A stretch of 64,000 nt of DNA from Fragum whitleyi (taxonomy: Eukaryota > Mollusca > Bivalvia > Cardiida > Cardiidae): contig OX411557.1 of assembly GCA_948146395.1 (NCBI GenBank), positions 37,302,077 to 37,366,076 of the forward strand. Reading direction: 5' to 3'. The first letter of the stretch is position 1; each line of letters opens with the position of its first letter. Under the pieces are notes generated by a model. That model made no database searches. It had not been told where the DNA came from and saw only the letters and a list, made by a program, of their open reading frames with translations. The position numbers were made by a program, and so were the translations under genes. Below are positions 33,431-44,767 of this stretch, one piece after another.

Positions 33431-33595
33431 AAACAGGTAGTGGATCCACAACCGTTCCGCAACGCCTTGAACGTCATAAACGTTAACAGTGTTAACCGAG
33501 GTTTCCTACTGGAATCATTAGGAAACCTCGGTTAACTTTGTGAAAGATCATGAATTCCGAAATGTTGCGGAATTAAAACATGTCAAAAACCTTAA
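33431..33595. mobile_element. TTAA-type AGGTAGTGGA palindromic MITE, decayed
   Basis: CAGGTAGTGGATCCACAACC at the left and AACCTTAA at the right; inner arms GAGGTTTCCTA and TTAGGAAACCTC. Confidence 0.72.
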
Positions 33596-33739
33596 GTTCG
33601 AAAAAAATCCATTTAAAGTTGCTCACCCATACAAAAAAGGAGAAGTATCATGACTGCGTTTAAATTGATCGGATCCGAAGGATTTCATATTGTCGAAGTC
33701 GCATTCAAAATAATTTAATACAGAAAAGAAGAATGGTCA

Positions 33740-33850
33740 GTTTAGATTTTGAAAAAAAAATCGGATTAATGCGCAAAGTTTCCATCTAAGTCAGACTGCG
33801 CAATCGCCGCAGTTTGACTAGGTTTCGTACTTTGCGCAATAATCTGATGG
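33740..33850. repeat. Hairpin repeat with CAGACTGCGCAA core
   Basis: AGTCAGACTGCGCAATCGCC followed by the inverse GCAGTTTGACTAGG, flanked by AAAGTTTCC and TTTCGTACTTTG. Same core as in the TGTGACCCGTCACG family (48546-48797). Confidence 0.6.
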
Positions 33851-34430
33851 TGATGCTTTTTCGCTTGACAACCGGTCATAATGCAAGAATCACAACAAGA
33901 ACGTTTAAAGCTTTTGGCCAGTCTAAGCCTTTAGACTGAATTACTGCCCAAAGATCTGATACTAATTTATCTGACAGCAAGGTACCTATTTATAATAAAT
34001 TATCGACACAAAATAAACAAAATTGTCCGTTGCTCTAATTCTATTTCTTATCACAAGGTTTCTTTTCCGAACGTAGGCAAAGGGGAAGCATTGGAGCAAA
34101 GGAAAAACCGACCTTTCCCACTTGAAGCGCTCATCACGTCGATGTAAATAACAATAAGACGCGACAGAGTAATTACAGGAGTGCGCTGTAAACGTCTGAC
34201 TGTTATCCTTTCCGGCACATTCCGTTCCTTGTCGGTCATTTATCAGATGGCGGTTATGACAGCTACAAGTATTGGCCTCTTGGCAGAGGTATCACCCTGG
34301 AATCTTACGTATTTTTGGAACCAAAGGGCGACGGCTACTCAGGATTCGACTATTATGATAAAGGCAGAACTATTTAATGAATGGCGGTAATATTAGATAA
34401 AATAGTCTTCCTCTGACACCTTGACATGGT
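33851..34430. other. Unassigned stretch
   Basis: Short overlapping open frames on both strands at 34051-34390 have no motif I recognise. No repeat ends found. Confidence 0.4.
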
Positions 34431-34648
34431 TTAACCCTTTGCTGTTTAATCCCTGCTTGTGATTTTATGACTGAGAAAACATTGTGAAAATAGAAGAAAT
34501 TGCTTCTGACAAGCAATTTCTTCTTTTTTCTCACTATTTTCTACCATACGGAATGATTATTTTACAAATTAAATCCACTTTAAATTTTCGTCTGCAAAAC
34601 CTTTGAATTTGGACAGGTCCAAAATTTTGTAAAACAGGAAAGAGTTAA
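34431..34648 (-). mobile_element. TTAACCCTTT MITE (piggyBac-like), copy 2
   Basis: Opposite orientation to 32920-33150: TTAACCCTTTGCTGTTTAAT at the left and AAAACAGGAAAGAGTTAA at the right. Central GAAGAAATTGCTTCTGACAA and its inverse. Confidence 0.8.
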
Positions 34649-34896
34649 GGAAACGTGTCAAATGTTTTATTATTATAGGCCTACATGTATGCATCTATAA
34701 TATTGGAAAGCGTATGCCAACAACTTGAATTTCCAATTTCTTAAACAGCAATGGAAAGGAAATGTGTCAATAGTTTAAACGCGTTATCCAATTTATGCAC
34801 ATCAGCTTCGAAAGAGAAATGAAAATAATTTGCTTGATATATGTGCCTCGTCTGAGAATTCTGTAAAATTAATTGATTCCAGAGGTCGCTTTCGTG

Positions 34897-35048
34897 GGAA
34901 GGTGGGTTGATAATTCTAGATCCAGAAACCCAGCTCAGCGCGATAAGTTTCGACCCCAGTCAGCCTGCGCAGTTTGCGCTGTCTGACTGTGGTTGGCATT
35001 TTACGCACTTCCAAGATGGTCCCTTTACGCGTGACGGGTCACAATTAT
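34897..35048 (-). mobile_element. TGTGACCCGTCACG TIR element, partial
   Basis: The right end TACGCGTGACGGGTCACAA and the CAGCCTGCGCAG...GCTGTCTGACTG hairpin match the family member at 48546-48797. The other half is absent. Confidence 0.65.
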
Positions 35049-35100
35049 GTATAATTACTAATAACATTTCACATTTTTCTCACTCTTACATTTGACTAGG

Positions 35101-35365
35101 CCGCCACCATAGCGCAGTTGGTTAGGCATAAGACTTCCAATCCGGAAGTCGTTGCTTCGATCCCCGGTGGCGACAAATATCCTTTCCGACGTTTGTCTCT
35201 CACCAATGGGTACATAATCGTAAACCTATGTGAGATAGCAGTCGGAGGCTAGGAAAGGGTGTAATGGTAGTACAGGTGAAAGAAATGCCATTGTTAGGTG
35301 CTCCGGCCGCCGCGATATAACTGAGAAATTGTTGAAAGCGGCGTAAAACCCATTAAACAAACAAA
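35101..35365 (+). mobile_element. tRNA-derived SINE (GGCGTAAAAC type), full length
   Basis: The head at 35101-35173 keeps a near-complete cloverleaf: acceptor GCCGCCA with TGGCGAC, A-box ATAGCGCAGTTGGTTAGG, B-box GCTTCGATCCCC. The body ends GTTGAAAGCGGCGTAAAACC followed by AAACAAACAAAC. Confidence 0.9.
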
Positions 35366-35861
35366 CATACATTTGACTTTATTATACAAATAAAACGCGT
35401 TGTTACCGATTGATAACCTTGCATTCTTTCGCATCATAGCATGCAGAAGTTCGAAATTATACAGAACGTAGAGCCTTTACAGAAAACACGTGACCCCATG
35501 ACGTCACTCAGAAATTTCATGGCGGGTAACTCTTAATAACCATCAAAACAAACACCATATAATCAGAAATGATGTAAAGCTTTATTTACGACATTGCTTC
35601 CTATACAAATGACGTTTATGACAAAATAAATATGTGTTATCGCGTTAGTTCTCGAGATTTGTGGAAATAAATCCAGGCGGGAACGAAAAGAAGTCAGAGG
35701 CGCCATCTTGGCACATTTACTACTCCCCAAATCCCGAATATCTGACACAAAATAATACTTATTCAATAACCCTCCTTCGTTCTGAATTTCATATTTTTGA
35801 CGTGACAGAACGGAGCCTAACAAAACGAGCAATTCAAAATACGGCTGTGTCATAGCCCTTA

Positions 35862-36272
35862 TCTTAAAACAAGAGCACCGCAAGCGGGTGCCAACGCTCG
35901 GCTGTTTATTATTTATTAGGCAAATGCAAATATATGAACTTGTGAATACAGAAATGTCTTGTACCAAGCAATCATTATGTGAAATATGAAGGCTCTTTGA
36001 CTTACCATTAAAAATAATGTCCAAGGTTAATTTTTTTCAAACAAATTAGACCTTGAAAAATGACCTTGAACCTGGTACCTACAGAAAGGTCTTGTCCCAA
36101 GCAATAATCATGAGAAATATGAAGGCTCTATGACTTACCATTCAAAAGTTATGACCAAGGTTAAAGTTTGTCACGCCAACGCAAACGCCAACACCAACGC
36201 CAACAACGACAACGCGAACGACGCCAAGGTTATCATAATACCTCGGGTTTTCTGCGAAAACATTCGAGCTAA
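35862..36272 (+). mobile_element. Helitron-like element, short
   Basis: Starts about TCTTAAAACAAGAGCACCGC, then AAGCGGGTGCCAACGCTCGG. Two internal repeats (about 35938-36033 and 36067-36165) share AAATATGAAGGCTCT and GACTTACCATT. The 3' end is hairpin GTTTTCTGCGAAAAC, then ATTCGAGCTAA, followed by A. No RepHel coding sequence, so non-autonomous if real. Confidence 0.65.
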
Positions 36273-36339
36273 AAATAATTTAAAAAAAAATAATCACATT
36301 GTATGAATACGCTAACTTGATTCGAACTTGTGTGTGTTT

Positions 36340-36572
36340 ATTTGATTGAATGAGGTTTTACGCCACTTTTAACAATTTTTCAGTTCAATCGTGGCGGCTG
36401 GAGCACCTAACAATGGATATCTGGTATTTCTCACGCCAGTACTACCATTACATCCTCTCCTAGTACTACTATTACACCCACTCCTAGCCTTCAGCTGCTA
36501 TCGAACATAGGTCTACGATTATCGACCCATTGTTTGGAGACAAAAAGTCGGAAAGAACGAGTGCCGACGCAA
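36340..36572 (-). mobile_element. tRNA-derived SINE (GGCGTAAAAC type), headless
   Basis: GTTTTACGCCACTTTTAACA, then CTGGAGCACCTAACAATGGA, and ATAGGTCTACGATTATCGAC. An internal short duplication (CTCTCCTAGTACTACTATTA / CACTCCTAGCCTTC) is private to this copy. Confidence 0.78.
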
Positions 36573-37536
36573 ACTTGTGTGTGATCATGTTTTTTCGTGT
36601 CATACATCCTTATTTCAAAAATATTGCTCCGCGTATCTTATAATTTGATATCATCAAGTTTATATGTAGCAATAATGATTTTACCCAAACACGATGCATT
36701 TTTGGGACTAATTTTTGGGCAAAGTTAGACAATATCTAACAAGCAATATTGATTTTATTGAGGTATGAAAACAGTTTTCAGATTGCCGGAAAACTCTCAT
36801 GTCTATGAATATAACTTGAATTAAGTTAAGAGTTGAAATGAGTATTTTTTTTTAATTTTATTGAGGTATGAAGCTAAATCCTTATCACACTAATGTATGA
36901 ATGCTCGAAGCATGAGGTTTTTAGTTTCATTCCTCCATAAAATGTAATTTAAAAGATTTGTCCGTATAGAAAGAGATTTCTTACGGAACTACTTTTTGCG
37001 GAAGCTTACAAAACAACTTTGCATTTGAAATTGTTTTCAATGGGGAATAAATCTAACTTTTCAGCAGCCAATCAAAATCCACGAATTATGATGGACACAA
37101 CTAAAATTAAATTATTTCCCATTGCAAAAAAAATACCAAACGGTTTCAACAGGTACAAAGCACTTATGTATGATTCAAATAATATCACAGATAAATTTTC
37201 AACAGATAATTTAAATAACGAATTTCGACACTTGTAAATCCAAGCCCCTGTTTTGTTACAATGGTGTACATGGGTTGTGGTCTTTCAGTAACAAAATATT
37301 GGTATTTTCTACCATGCTTTTTATCTTTTAATTAGAGAGCATACTCGGCCATGTTTTATGCAAACACTGTAGTAATATGAGCTACACTTCGAGTCCAATT
37401 TCAATGAAGATGTTTGAGTAGAAGGCAAATTGTAATTCAATGGTAAACATGAAATCTATCTACTTATATTTTTTCTAGACGTTCCGAATTCCTTGAGGAG
37501 ATCTTTTATTTGGATTTATAAAAAATGTAATGTCAT
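36573..37536. other. Unassigned AT-rich stretch
   Basis: ATTTTATTGAGGTATGAA occurs twice (about 36752 and 36857). Nothing else recognised. The 72-codon open frame at 37019-37237 is AT-biased and without motif. Confidence 0.4.
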
Positions 37537-37880
37537 TTGTTCTATCCGATCCGATCCAATCCGATCCGTCACCTTACTTCTAAAGCATCATGGACACTCG
37601 CACGATTAAACCGATGCTCCAAGCAGCCCAGATGGCTCCGATTCAGCCCTCCGTCGCCAAAACAAGGTGAATGTAATGCGCGGCTGTGGGCCGGTGGGAG
37701 AGTAAACGTAAAACAACGTAACCAGGAATTTTTTGGACAGCTATTCCAGGCCTTCTTGACCTCCGGAAACATAGTGTTATCAAAGTGTTAGACTGTATGT
37801 CATAGAAATGTTCGCTGACGGTAAATAATTGACAGTCCAGGATTAAAGTACGGCATCTGAAAAGGGGGTACAAAGGACTA
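37537..37880. other. GC-richer island of unknown nature
   Basis: GATCC/AATCC short repeats at about 37548-37568 precede about 250 bp that are clearly more GC-rich than the surroundings, with overlapping open frames of 67-84 codons on both strands. I recognise no domain. It could be an exon fragment or an old repeat; neither is supported. Confidence 0.3.
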
Positions 37881-38224
37881 AATCAATTGGATTTTTTGGG
37901 ACCTTCCTGAAAGCTATGGAGTCCCTGCCGTAGATGTTCAGTGTGCAAAACCATGTTTTTCTGTGATTTCAGAGCTATTCCCTGGTCAAAGATAAATAAA
38001 GTCTTTGTTATGTATGGAAATTTGGGACTCAATTCAATTTCAGGAAAGAAATTAAAGAGAAAAATGCTTGGTATAACTTTTTTATCTTAATGCAACATTG
38101 TTCTGTTTTCAGGATGACAAAAAAGTAGCAATTTGTTCTTTTTTGAAACCCGAATTTCCCATATCATAAATGATAGTTTTCAATTTTATGAACGTATAAA
38201 CTGTCTGGATCGAGATTTCCTTCG

Positions 38225-38360
38225 CAAAAGCAAAGTAGGAAGCAGACGATGCAGACTAAGATTAGACTGCACACCTGCCAAAACTTTGTGAACAGCAGGA
38301 GAATTCAACACGCAAGTCCATTGTCTTGTAAAGCAGGATATCATTTTCTAAGCCTCCTGA
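38225..38360. repeat. Fragment with the GACTAAGATTAGACTGCAC block
   Basis: Related to 20830-20935 and 63505-63572 by the shared block only. Confidence 0.45.
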
Positions 38361-38708
38361 ACGAAGGACTAGTGCAAACGTACCTAAGCACTTGAGTTCG
38401 GTTCCAGTTTCTCAACCTTCATATTGAAAGGTAATTGCGTTATATTTTTGAAGGTTTTACAGTTGTACATGCTGAGTTTCGTAAAAATTGGATTAAATAT
38501 TATATCTCCTCGACACATTAAAACATCCTATTCATATTTATTTCGTATAAAAATGATAAGTTAAAACATTAACATTAACGAAAAGGTTAATAGGGTCGCA
38601 AAATGTAACGAACACTTATTCCATGAACTTTAAATCTTTGGTGAGGTTTCATTCATTTGACAAAACATTGAAAAAAACTTCAACACAGTCAATAGCTATG
38701 GCATTTTT

Positions 38709-38711
38709 TTG

Positions 38712-38743
<32 letters not shown>
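38709..38743. repeat. Poly(T) tract
   Basis: About 30 consecutive T after TTTTTTGC. Confidence 0.95.
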
Positions 38744-39642
38744 AGGCTATTTACAAAAAAGACAGTTTGCCCAGCTAAACAATATATCAAATTAAAGGTG
38801 AAGATGAGCATTAGCAGCGGCACAACATTAGAGGCCCCATCTCATAACACAATAGCAAAACCTTTAAGAAAAAGGGACAATTGTTCAAAACCAACAACTT
38901 AAAATTCTTCAACCTTAGATATAAAACCCTGTCTCAAAAGGCTCTTGTGAAACAATCACTTTCAATTTCATTTTGCCAACATACATGTCAAACCGATATC
39001 AAAAAGATAATAATTGTTAAGGTGCACTATCACACCATTATATTGTGAAATTTTTTCTGCGATTTTGTTTTCTTCTTTTTTTTCAAATTTTACTTTCTTT
39101 TTAAATCAATGATCTATAATAAATCACTATATATTAATCATTTTGTGAAGTACATTTTCATTTTGATATATAACATACCTGTACATACTGCTTTTTCTTT
39201 GCAAATGAAGTGCCCTCAAAATTGGATCTCAAACACTTTACATGAACCATAAGGTGGTACGAATAGAAATGGGGATGGTGGAAGACATGTATGCTGTCAA
39301 ATGTATTTCATCTTTAGTTGATAAAGGTCGGTTTTGTCTTAAGTAATAGTCCATAAAGACGTAAGCCTGGTTAATGATAGATAAGCCAGAAAGACTTTCA
39401 CTTTAATTTGTTATTGCATGTTCTTAATTTTATGCTAAATCCCAAAAGAAACGTCGGTTTTCTATATCGTCTTTTAAAATTAAGACGATATTATCTTAAC
39501 AATTTCAATCATCAGTCACAATGTATGTTTGAATTTCAACCTGTAAAGTAAATTCGAATCAAACTTTAAGTGAAAGGTATAATGAAGATTCATACAACGT
39601 CAATAGAATAAGTGTTGCTCATGTGGTCGGCCAAGAAATTTT
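38744..39642. other. Mostly unassigned; possible decayed MITE at 39018-39255
   Basis: GTTAAGGTGCACTATCACAC at 39017 and the inverse-like ATAAGGTGGTACGAATAG at 39249 could be remnants of a TTAA-type pair, but the match is short. Confidence 0.35.
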
Positions 39643-40345
39643 AAGATACGCTAAAGTAGTTTGCCTGTCCATTTCCCAGGCTAGTGTCAGCTTAAATAGT
39701 TTGTCTGTCCATCTCCCAAGCTAGTGTCAGCTAAAATAGTTTGTCCATTTCCCAAGTAAGTGTCCGCTAAAATAGTTTGTCTGTCCATTTCCAAAGCTAG
39801 TGTCAGCTAACATAGTTTGCCTGTCCATTTCCCAAGCTAGTGTCAGCATAAATAGTTTACCTGTCCATTTCCCAAGCTAGTGTCAGCTAGAATAGTTTGC
39901 CTGTCCTTTTCCTTAGCTAGTGCCAGCATAAATAGTTTGCCTGTCCATGTCCCAAGATCGTATCAGCTAACATAGTTTGCCTGTCCATTTCCAAAGCTAG
40001 TGTCAGCATAAATAGTTTACCTGTCCATGTCCCAAGCTATTGTCAGCTAGAATAGTTTGCCTGTCCTTTTCCTTAGCTAGTGCCAGCATAAATAGTTTGC
40101 CTGTCCATGTCCCAAGATCGTATCAGCTAGAATAGTTTGCCTGTCCATTTCCAAAGCTAGTGTCAGCATAAATAGTTTACCTGTCCATGTCCCAAGCTAG
40201 TGTCAGCTAGAATAGTTTGCCTGTCCTTTTCCTTAGCTAGTGCCAGCATAAATAGTTTGCCTGTCCATGTCCCAAGATCGTATCAGCTAGAATAGTTTGC
40301 CTGTCCTTTTCCTAAGCTAGTGTCAGCTTAAATAGTTTGCATAAC
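39643..40345. repeat. 40-bp minisatellite with 160-bp higher-order repeat
   Basis: About 17-18 units based on TAGTTTGCCTGTCCATTTCC plus CAAGCTAGTGTCAGCTAAAA. In the right half, variant units recur in fixed order: CTTTTCCTTAGCTAGTGCCA begins at about 39905, 40065 and 40225, that is, every 160 bp (four units). Confidence 0.93.
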
Positions 40346-40437
40346 TATTTCAAAAGCTAGTATCACATAAATGTTTCTATTTGTGCGTGGTAGTGAGTCC
40401 GGCAGGGCCACTTAAACTCGATCGAAATGCTGAAATA

Positions 40438-40839
40438 TATAGTTCATTTTGCTCAAGCGACCACGTCTATTCAATGACCATGTCTGTTAAGCGACCATTT
40501 TTATTAAGCGAGTGCTTTTATTAAGCGACTATTTTCAATAACCGACCGTTTCTAGAACGTCTTTTCTCAAAATCAGAGTAACTTAAAAAGTAGATATCAT
40601 TGGTGTAAGATTTTTGGGAAAAGACTCCCATCTTGTTAAAGCTCACTGGAATCGTCTCAACGAGACGACTCTATTGGGTTTTGATAACATAGGATTATTG
40701 GGTCATTCAGAATTACAAACTTTTTCATAAAGAATTATGTTTCTTATTCGTAATCAAAACGTGTACTAAGCGACTTTCTCTTTCTTGACTGCTTTTTTAT
40801 TGTCCCAAAAATGGTCGCTTATTAGAAATTATACTATAC
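40438..40839. mobile_element. AAGCGACCA-type TIR element
   Basis: TATAGTTCATTTTGCTCAAG, then CGACCACGTCTATT at the left; GGTCGCTTATTAGAAATTAT, then ACTATA at the right. Centre AATCGTCTCAACGAGACGA. Related to 58040-58374. Possibly pogo/Tigger-like. Confidence 0.6.
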
Positions 40840-41127
40840 AAGTAATTGCCACTGATATTAGGATTATGAGGGCATTCAAATTATAATTTACTCGTATCCT
40901 TAACTAGGAAAAGCTGACTAATGCATCATGTACAGAGGTATCAAAATCTTCCATAATATATGTGACAAGTTTCCCTTTCTGTTTTTATTGCATTGATAAG
41001 TTCGAAAGTTTGGGGAATTTATATGTCTGTACGTCACATGTTGACACTGATCTATTAGAAATAGACTAGCGGAGAAATCCCTAAGCGCCTGTTATAAAGG
41101 TACATGCATAAGAGGTAGACAGTAAAG

Positions 41128-42326
41128 CTATGGTCACATTTACGGCAATTATCGGAGTTAGTCGTACTCGATTTTACCGTAGGTAAGCCGTGTCACTAAT
41201 ACGATTTACTAAGTTGAAGTAAGACAAAATACATTTAACGAGGGCATAATTGAGCAGTTTCCGTAGAAAGAACTACGTGCGAGTAGGAACAACTACGAAG
41301 ATCTGCGTAAAAATTAGTAGTTTAAATAGATTAATTATCACTTTTAATAAATGGAAAATCGCCATTTATTTATGTCCCAAACCCATATATATCTTGTATG
41401 TCAATCTATAGAAAATATCTTTAAATATATCATATGGTTTATAACCTAGCATTTCTATCGGTCACATTCGGGTATTATAATAAATTTTGTTGTAAAAAAA
41501 AACGCGAGTGGCCAGTGTGACCGTTTCTATTCGTATCCTGAACGTAGTTTAACCCAACTGTTTCTCTGCTTGGTCGTAGCATCAACTTGGACGGGTGTTT
41601 ATGAAAAGGTTTGTACGGCAAATTAGGTAATGATACGTTTCAACTCAACAAGATTACGATTCCACAAGACTTAACTACGTTGACCTACATTCAGACTACG
41701 ACAGAAAATCCTTTTCTGTCCTTTTTCATAGTAGAAATTTTGATCATGCACAAATAACGTGCTGCCACTACGATTAGATTATACGGTAGAAGAACGTTTA
41801 TATCACAGGTTACTAGGTTAGATTACGCAGTCTACGTTAGGGTACGTTGTAGTACGACAGTCTTTCGCTACGTTGAGATTAGATTTACAACGTGAAATGT
41901 GACCGCGATTTTTTGAAACGTATCTTTTCCCCACCTAACCGTGAACAGAAGTCAGATACACGTACTGCAGGAGTAGTGAATCGCTTGTTCAACCTTGGTT
42001 AACCGTTGTATCGGGGACAAACGTTTACAATATTATAGCGTACTACTACGGTTAATTAAGTTCCAATTTACGGATGAGCAGTAATAAACTACTGTGACAG
42101 CACGTCAAATTAGGAACGAAATAACGTACTATACTCATTTAAACATTTTTCTATACCAAGGACACTACTGTCAAACTCATGAGTTTGCACAACGATATTC
42201 CAAACATGTAAGCACGGCTTACTCCAACTTACAGCGAAGTATACGCTCAGCTATGTGAATTTTACGGCTGACTACGTTGATGCATAACTACGGCCAACCA
42301 CGTAAATTAAGGTTAATGTGACCAAG
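41128..42326. mobile_element. GGTCACATT TIR element with ACTACG motif clusters
   Basis: Ends TATGGTCACATTTACG and the inverse of TTGGTCACATTAACC, about 1.2 kb apart. Further GGTCACAT/ATGTGACC copies at about 41458, 41516 and 41898 suggest nested or internal ends. ACTACG/CGTAGT-like hexamers recur many times throughout. No ORF of note. Confidence 0.6.
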
Positions 42327-42477
42327 CCTTTAAAGATGTGAAATTGAAAAGAACAATGATACAGTCTGACCGACCAACATTGCAAGTGACGTCATGATTT
42401 GTTTACTATTTTATTGCTATGCTAAATATATATGGTTAAATAAATAGTAAAAACACTAGAGTATGATAAGTAGGAAA

Positions 42478-42565
42478 ATAGCTCAGGTAGTTAGTGTGTC
42501 CGGACATACGTCTCCGCCCCCTCGAAAGTAAAGTGATATTTAATGTTGAGGTTCGAAACTCTGTC
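42478..42565 (+). other. tRNA-like sequence near left end of element C
   Basis: Strong A-box ATAGCTCAGGTAGTTAG and B-box GAGGTTCGAAACTC, about 70 bp apart, so the middle is longer than in a standard tRNA. Confidence 0.65.
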
Positions 42566-42854
42566 AGATTACTTATTTTTTGCAAAATTATGATCTTTTT
42601 TTAGTGTATTTTCAATATAGAAAATAATCAATTCAATCATTTTAAAATTGATTCGTTTATTCGTTTTATATTCTTTTTCTTTTCTCTACTGATGTGTCAG
42701 TGTTTCCAGATTTGTTTTATTTTCAACTCATACACATGTAGGCCTATTCATGAATATTACAAAAATGGAAAGCGATTTTTTTTCCAAAATCGTTTCGTGT
42801 AAAATGCATCAAGTTTTGAATCTTGAATATATTAAAAAGAAAAAGAAATACATT

Positions 42855-42922
42855 CGTTTGCGAACACATGAAGCACGTTACTTAGACTTGGGAGCGTTAC
42901 CGACTGCGCTAATTATGACAGT
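42855..42922 (-). other. tRNA-like sequence near right end of element C
   Basis: On the minus strand TTAGCGCAGTCGGTAACGC (A-box region), then GTGTTCGCAAAC (B-box-like, one mismatch). About 95 bp inside the right end. Confidence 0.65.
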
Positions 42923-43049
42923 TGTTTTAATGTGGGTTGAATAACAATTTAATTTCAACCTTGCCTTTGAAAAGAAAAACAAAAAGTGACGTCACTTGCA
43001 ATGTAGGGTGGTTGAATTGAATATACGTGTTTTTGTTTCTACAGTTAAT

Positions 43050-43425
43050 ATTATCCATGATTAATGCCCTGGCAGGGCGGAGCTAAGTAACGGATCGTTG
43101 CACTTAAGGTTAAGGGACATCAGCTTTTATCTAAAATAACCTACTTCTAAAGACAGTCGATATTAATAACCCGAGACCTTAAATCGTAGATTGGTAACCA
43201 AATCCTCGTAACTTCAGCTTAATTAAGCTGAAGTTACGAGGCATTGGGCACCAAACGATGAAATGTGATCACCCTCTCAAAGCACGTGAAATCCTTAGGA
43301 TACAGTTATTTGCACGCGTTAACGATGATTACCGACTAAAATTCGAAAGAACCCAAACTATTGAAAAGTAAACTCGGCAAATTACGTCACGATTAAGCCC
43401 CGCCCTGCCAGTTCATTAATTACGC
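43050..43425 (+). mobile_element. CTGGCAGGGCG TIR element, compact
   Basis: About 340-bp uninterrupted member: CCTGGCAGGGCGGAGCTAAG at the left, GATTAAGCCCCGCCCTGCCA at the right. Central hairpin CTCGTAACTTCAGCTTAATT / AAGCTGAAGTTACGAGG. ATTAATG lies just outside both ends. Confidence 0.85.
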
Positions 43426-43449
43426 AGAATATATGTGCATTTGTTTCTA

Positions 43450-43875
43450 CAGTTAATAACAACGTCAAATTAACACTCATCTCGATCGAATTTATTCTAA
43501 ATCGCCTATCAAGCGTTCAATGCATTCATTCTAAACGCTCATTCAAATTACTCATTAACGCTCCAAAACAATCGAAACCCTTCGAAACCCTTCAAAATCA
43601 TCAACATTTGAATTAAGTAAATAAAAAAATGGCATGTATTATTAGCCGGTGTTGATTCTTTAGCGTCTGATTTGACAGTGAAGATATTGAATTAAAAACG
43701 TAAACTTTATTAAAGGGAGGTAAAAAGAAACGCTACTTTTGTCCGATAGGACGAAATTATCTTTTATGTGTTTCCTCCTTTGAAGATCATTCATAACTGG
43801 CTCCACACACTCATTCAAATTCATTCAAAATCATTCTCAATCACTGAACTTGTCCATTTCACGATGTTTTAACTG
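43450..43875 (-). mobile_element. TA-flanked CAGTTAA MITE
   Basis: CAGTTAATAACAACGTCAAA to TTTCACGATGTTTTAACTG, TA on both sides. The central arms here are CTTTTGTCCGATAGGACGAA rather than GTTCATCCTGAAC. Confidence 0.85.
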
Positions 43876-44222
43876 TAATAAAGAGTTGGAGTAGAATTTT
43901 CTCAATAAAATAAAGTTTTCTGAAATAAATGTGTATTTTAAAAGTTTTATTTACATTATTTTAAAATCAGCAATAAATCAAATTAATCTTCTGGACCAAC
44001 TTTAAACCAAGTTCTTTTTCAATACTTTGGTGATATGGTGGAAAATTATGAATGATTTTGAACACTACTTCAAAAGTATTTCAGTCCTTTCGAGACGACT
44101 GGAATATCTACCCATGGCTAGTAATTGCTTGTTTCCCGCTGTGTGTTATCAGGAGAGACAATTTTATCATTATTTTTCATTTCATTTATTTTTTTTTATT
44201 TTTATTTTTATATTCTGTATCC

Positions 44223-44451
44223 TAGCCCTTTCCTGTTTTACAAAATTTTGGACCTGTTCAAATTCAAAGGTTTTGCAAATGAAAATTTCAAGTGGATTTA
44301 ATTTGAAAAATAACCATTCAGTAGGGTTGAAAATAGTGTGGAAAAAGGAAGAAATTGCTTGTCAGAAGCAATTTCTTCTTTTTTCACAATGTTTTCTCGA
44401 TCATAAAATCACAGACACGTAAAAAACAGGGATTAAACAGCAAAGGGTTAA
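44223..44451 (+). mobile_element. TTAACCCTTT MITE (piggyBac-like), copy 3
   Basis: Left end mutated to TAGCCCTTTCC; right end AAAGGGTTAA intact. Same central hairpin GAAGAAATTGCTTGTC / AGAAGCAATTTCTTC. Confidence 0.8.
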
Positions 44452-44495
44452 ATTTTAATTTGTAACATTTTCGGAATGATACCAGTTTGCAAGTA

Positions 44496-44699
44496 CAGTA
44501 AGTAACATCGAGAAAATGACAACGCCACTGATTTAAGAATTATTTCGCAATGAAATTGAATGTGTAGGATGGTAGACTTTTGAATGAAATACAAGGGAGG
44601 TTTTCAATGAAATACAAGGGTGTTAATACAATATCGCTAACTTCGTCCAATTGCTTGGTTTTGATCGGGGCGAATTTCAATTTCACGATATATTAACTG
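44496..44699 (+). mobile_element. TA-flanked CAGTTAA MITE, internally deleted
   Basis: 204 bp with both ends (CAGTAAGTAACATCG; TTTCACGATATATTAACTG) and TA flanks. The middle is missing, and TGAAATACAAGGG is repeated in tandem. Confidence 0.78.
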
Positions 44700-44767
44700 T
44701 ACTTTGTGTGATGAAATAAGGCAAAAGATGCTCAGAACCAACTATGTGTATGAAATCGTTTTGTTTG

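Larger units (their letters stand above)
42365..43015. mobile_element. TIR element with convergent tRNA-like pair, 'C'
   Basis: Ends ACATTGCAAGTGACGTCA at about 42378 and the inverse at about 42986-43003, with imperfect extension outward (GACCGACCA / CAACCACCC). tRNA-like sequences at 42478-42565 (+) and 42855-42922 (-). About 650 bp, no transposase ORF; the 64-codon frame at 42750-42944 overlaps the right tRNA-like part and is not a gene. Confidence 0.72.

Noticed and set aside
35101..35173. Possible functional tRNA gene
   Set aside because: Cloverleaf is nearly complete but it is fused to the SINE body and tail found at several other loci.
37537..37880. Candidate exon in a GC-richer island
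   Set aside because: Frames are open on both strands, no splice-site-supported exon chain or known domain; kept only as an unassigned island.
39643..40345. Minisatellite read as a repeat-spacer array
   Set aside because: The entire 40-bp unit is conserved; there are no spacers.
44027..44422. 131-codon frame, longest outside the LINEs
   Set aside because: Its second half runs through the TTAACCCTTT MITE at 44223-44451 and the first half is low-complexity; no domain seen.
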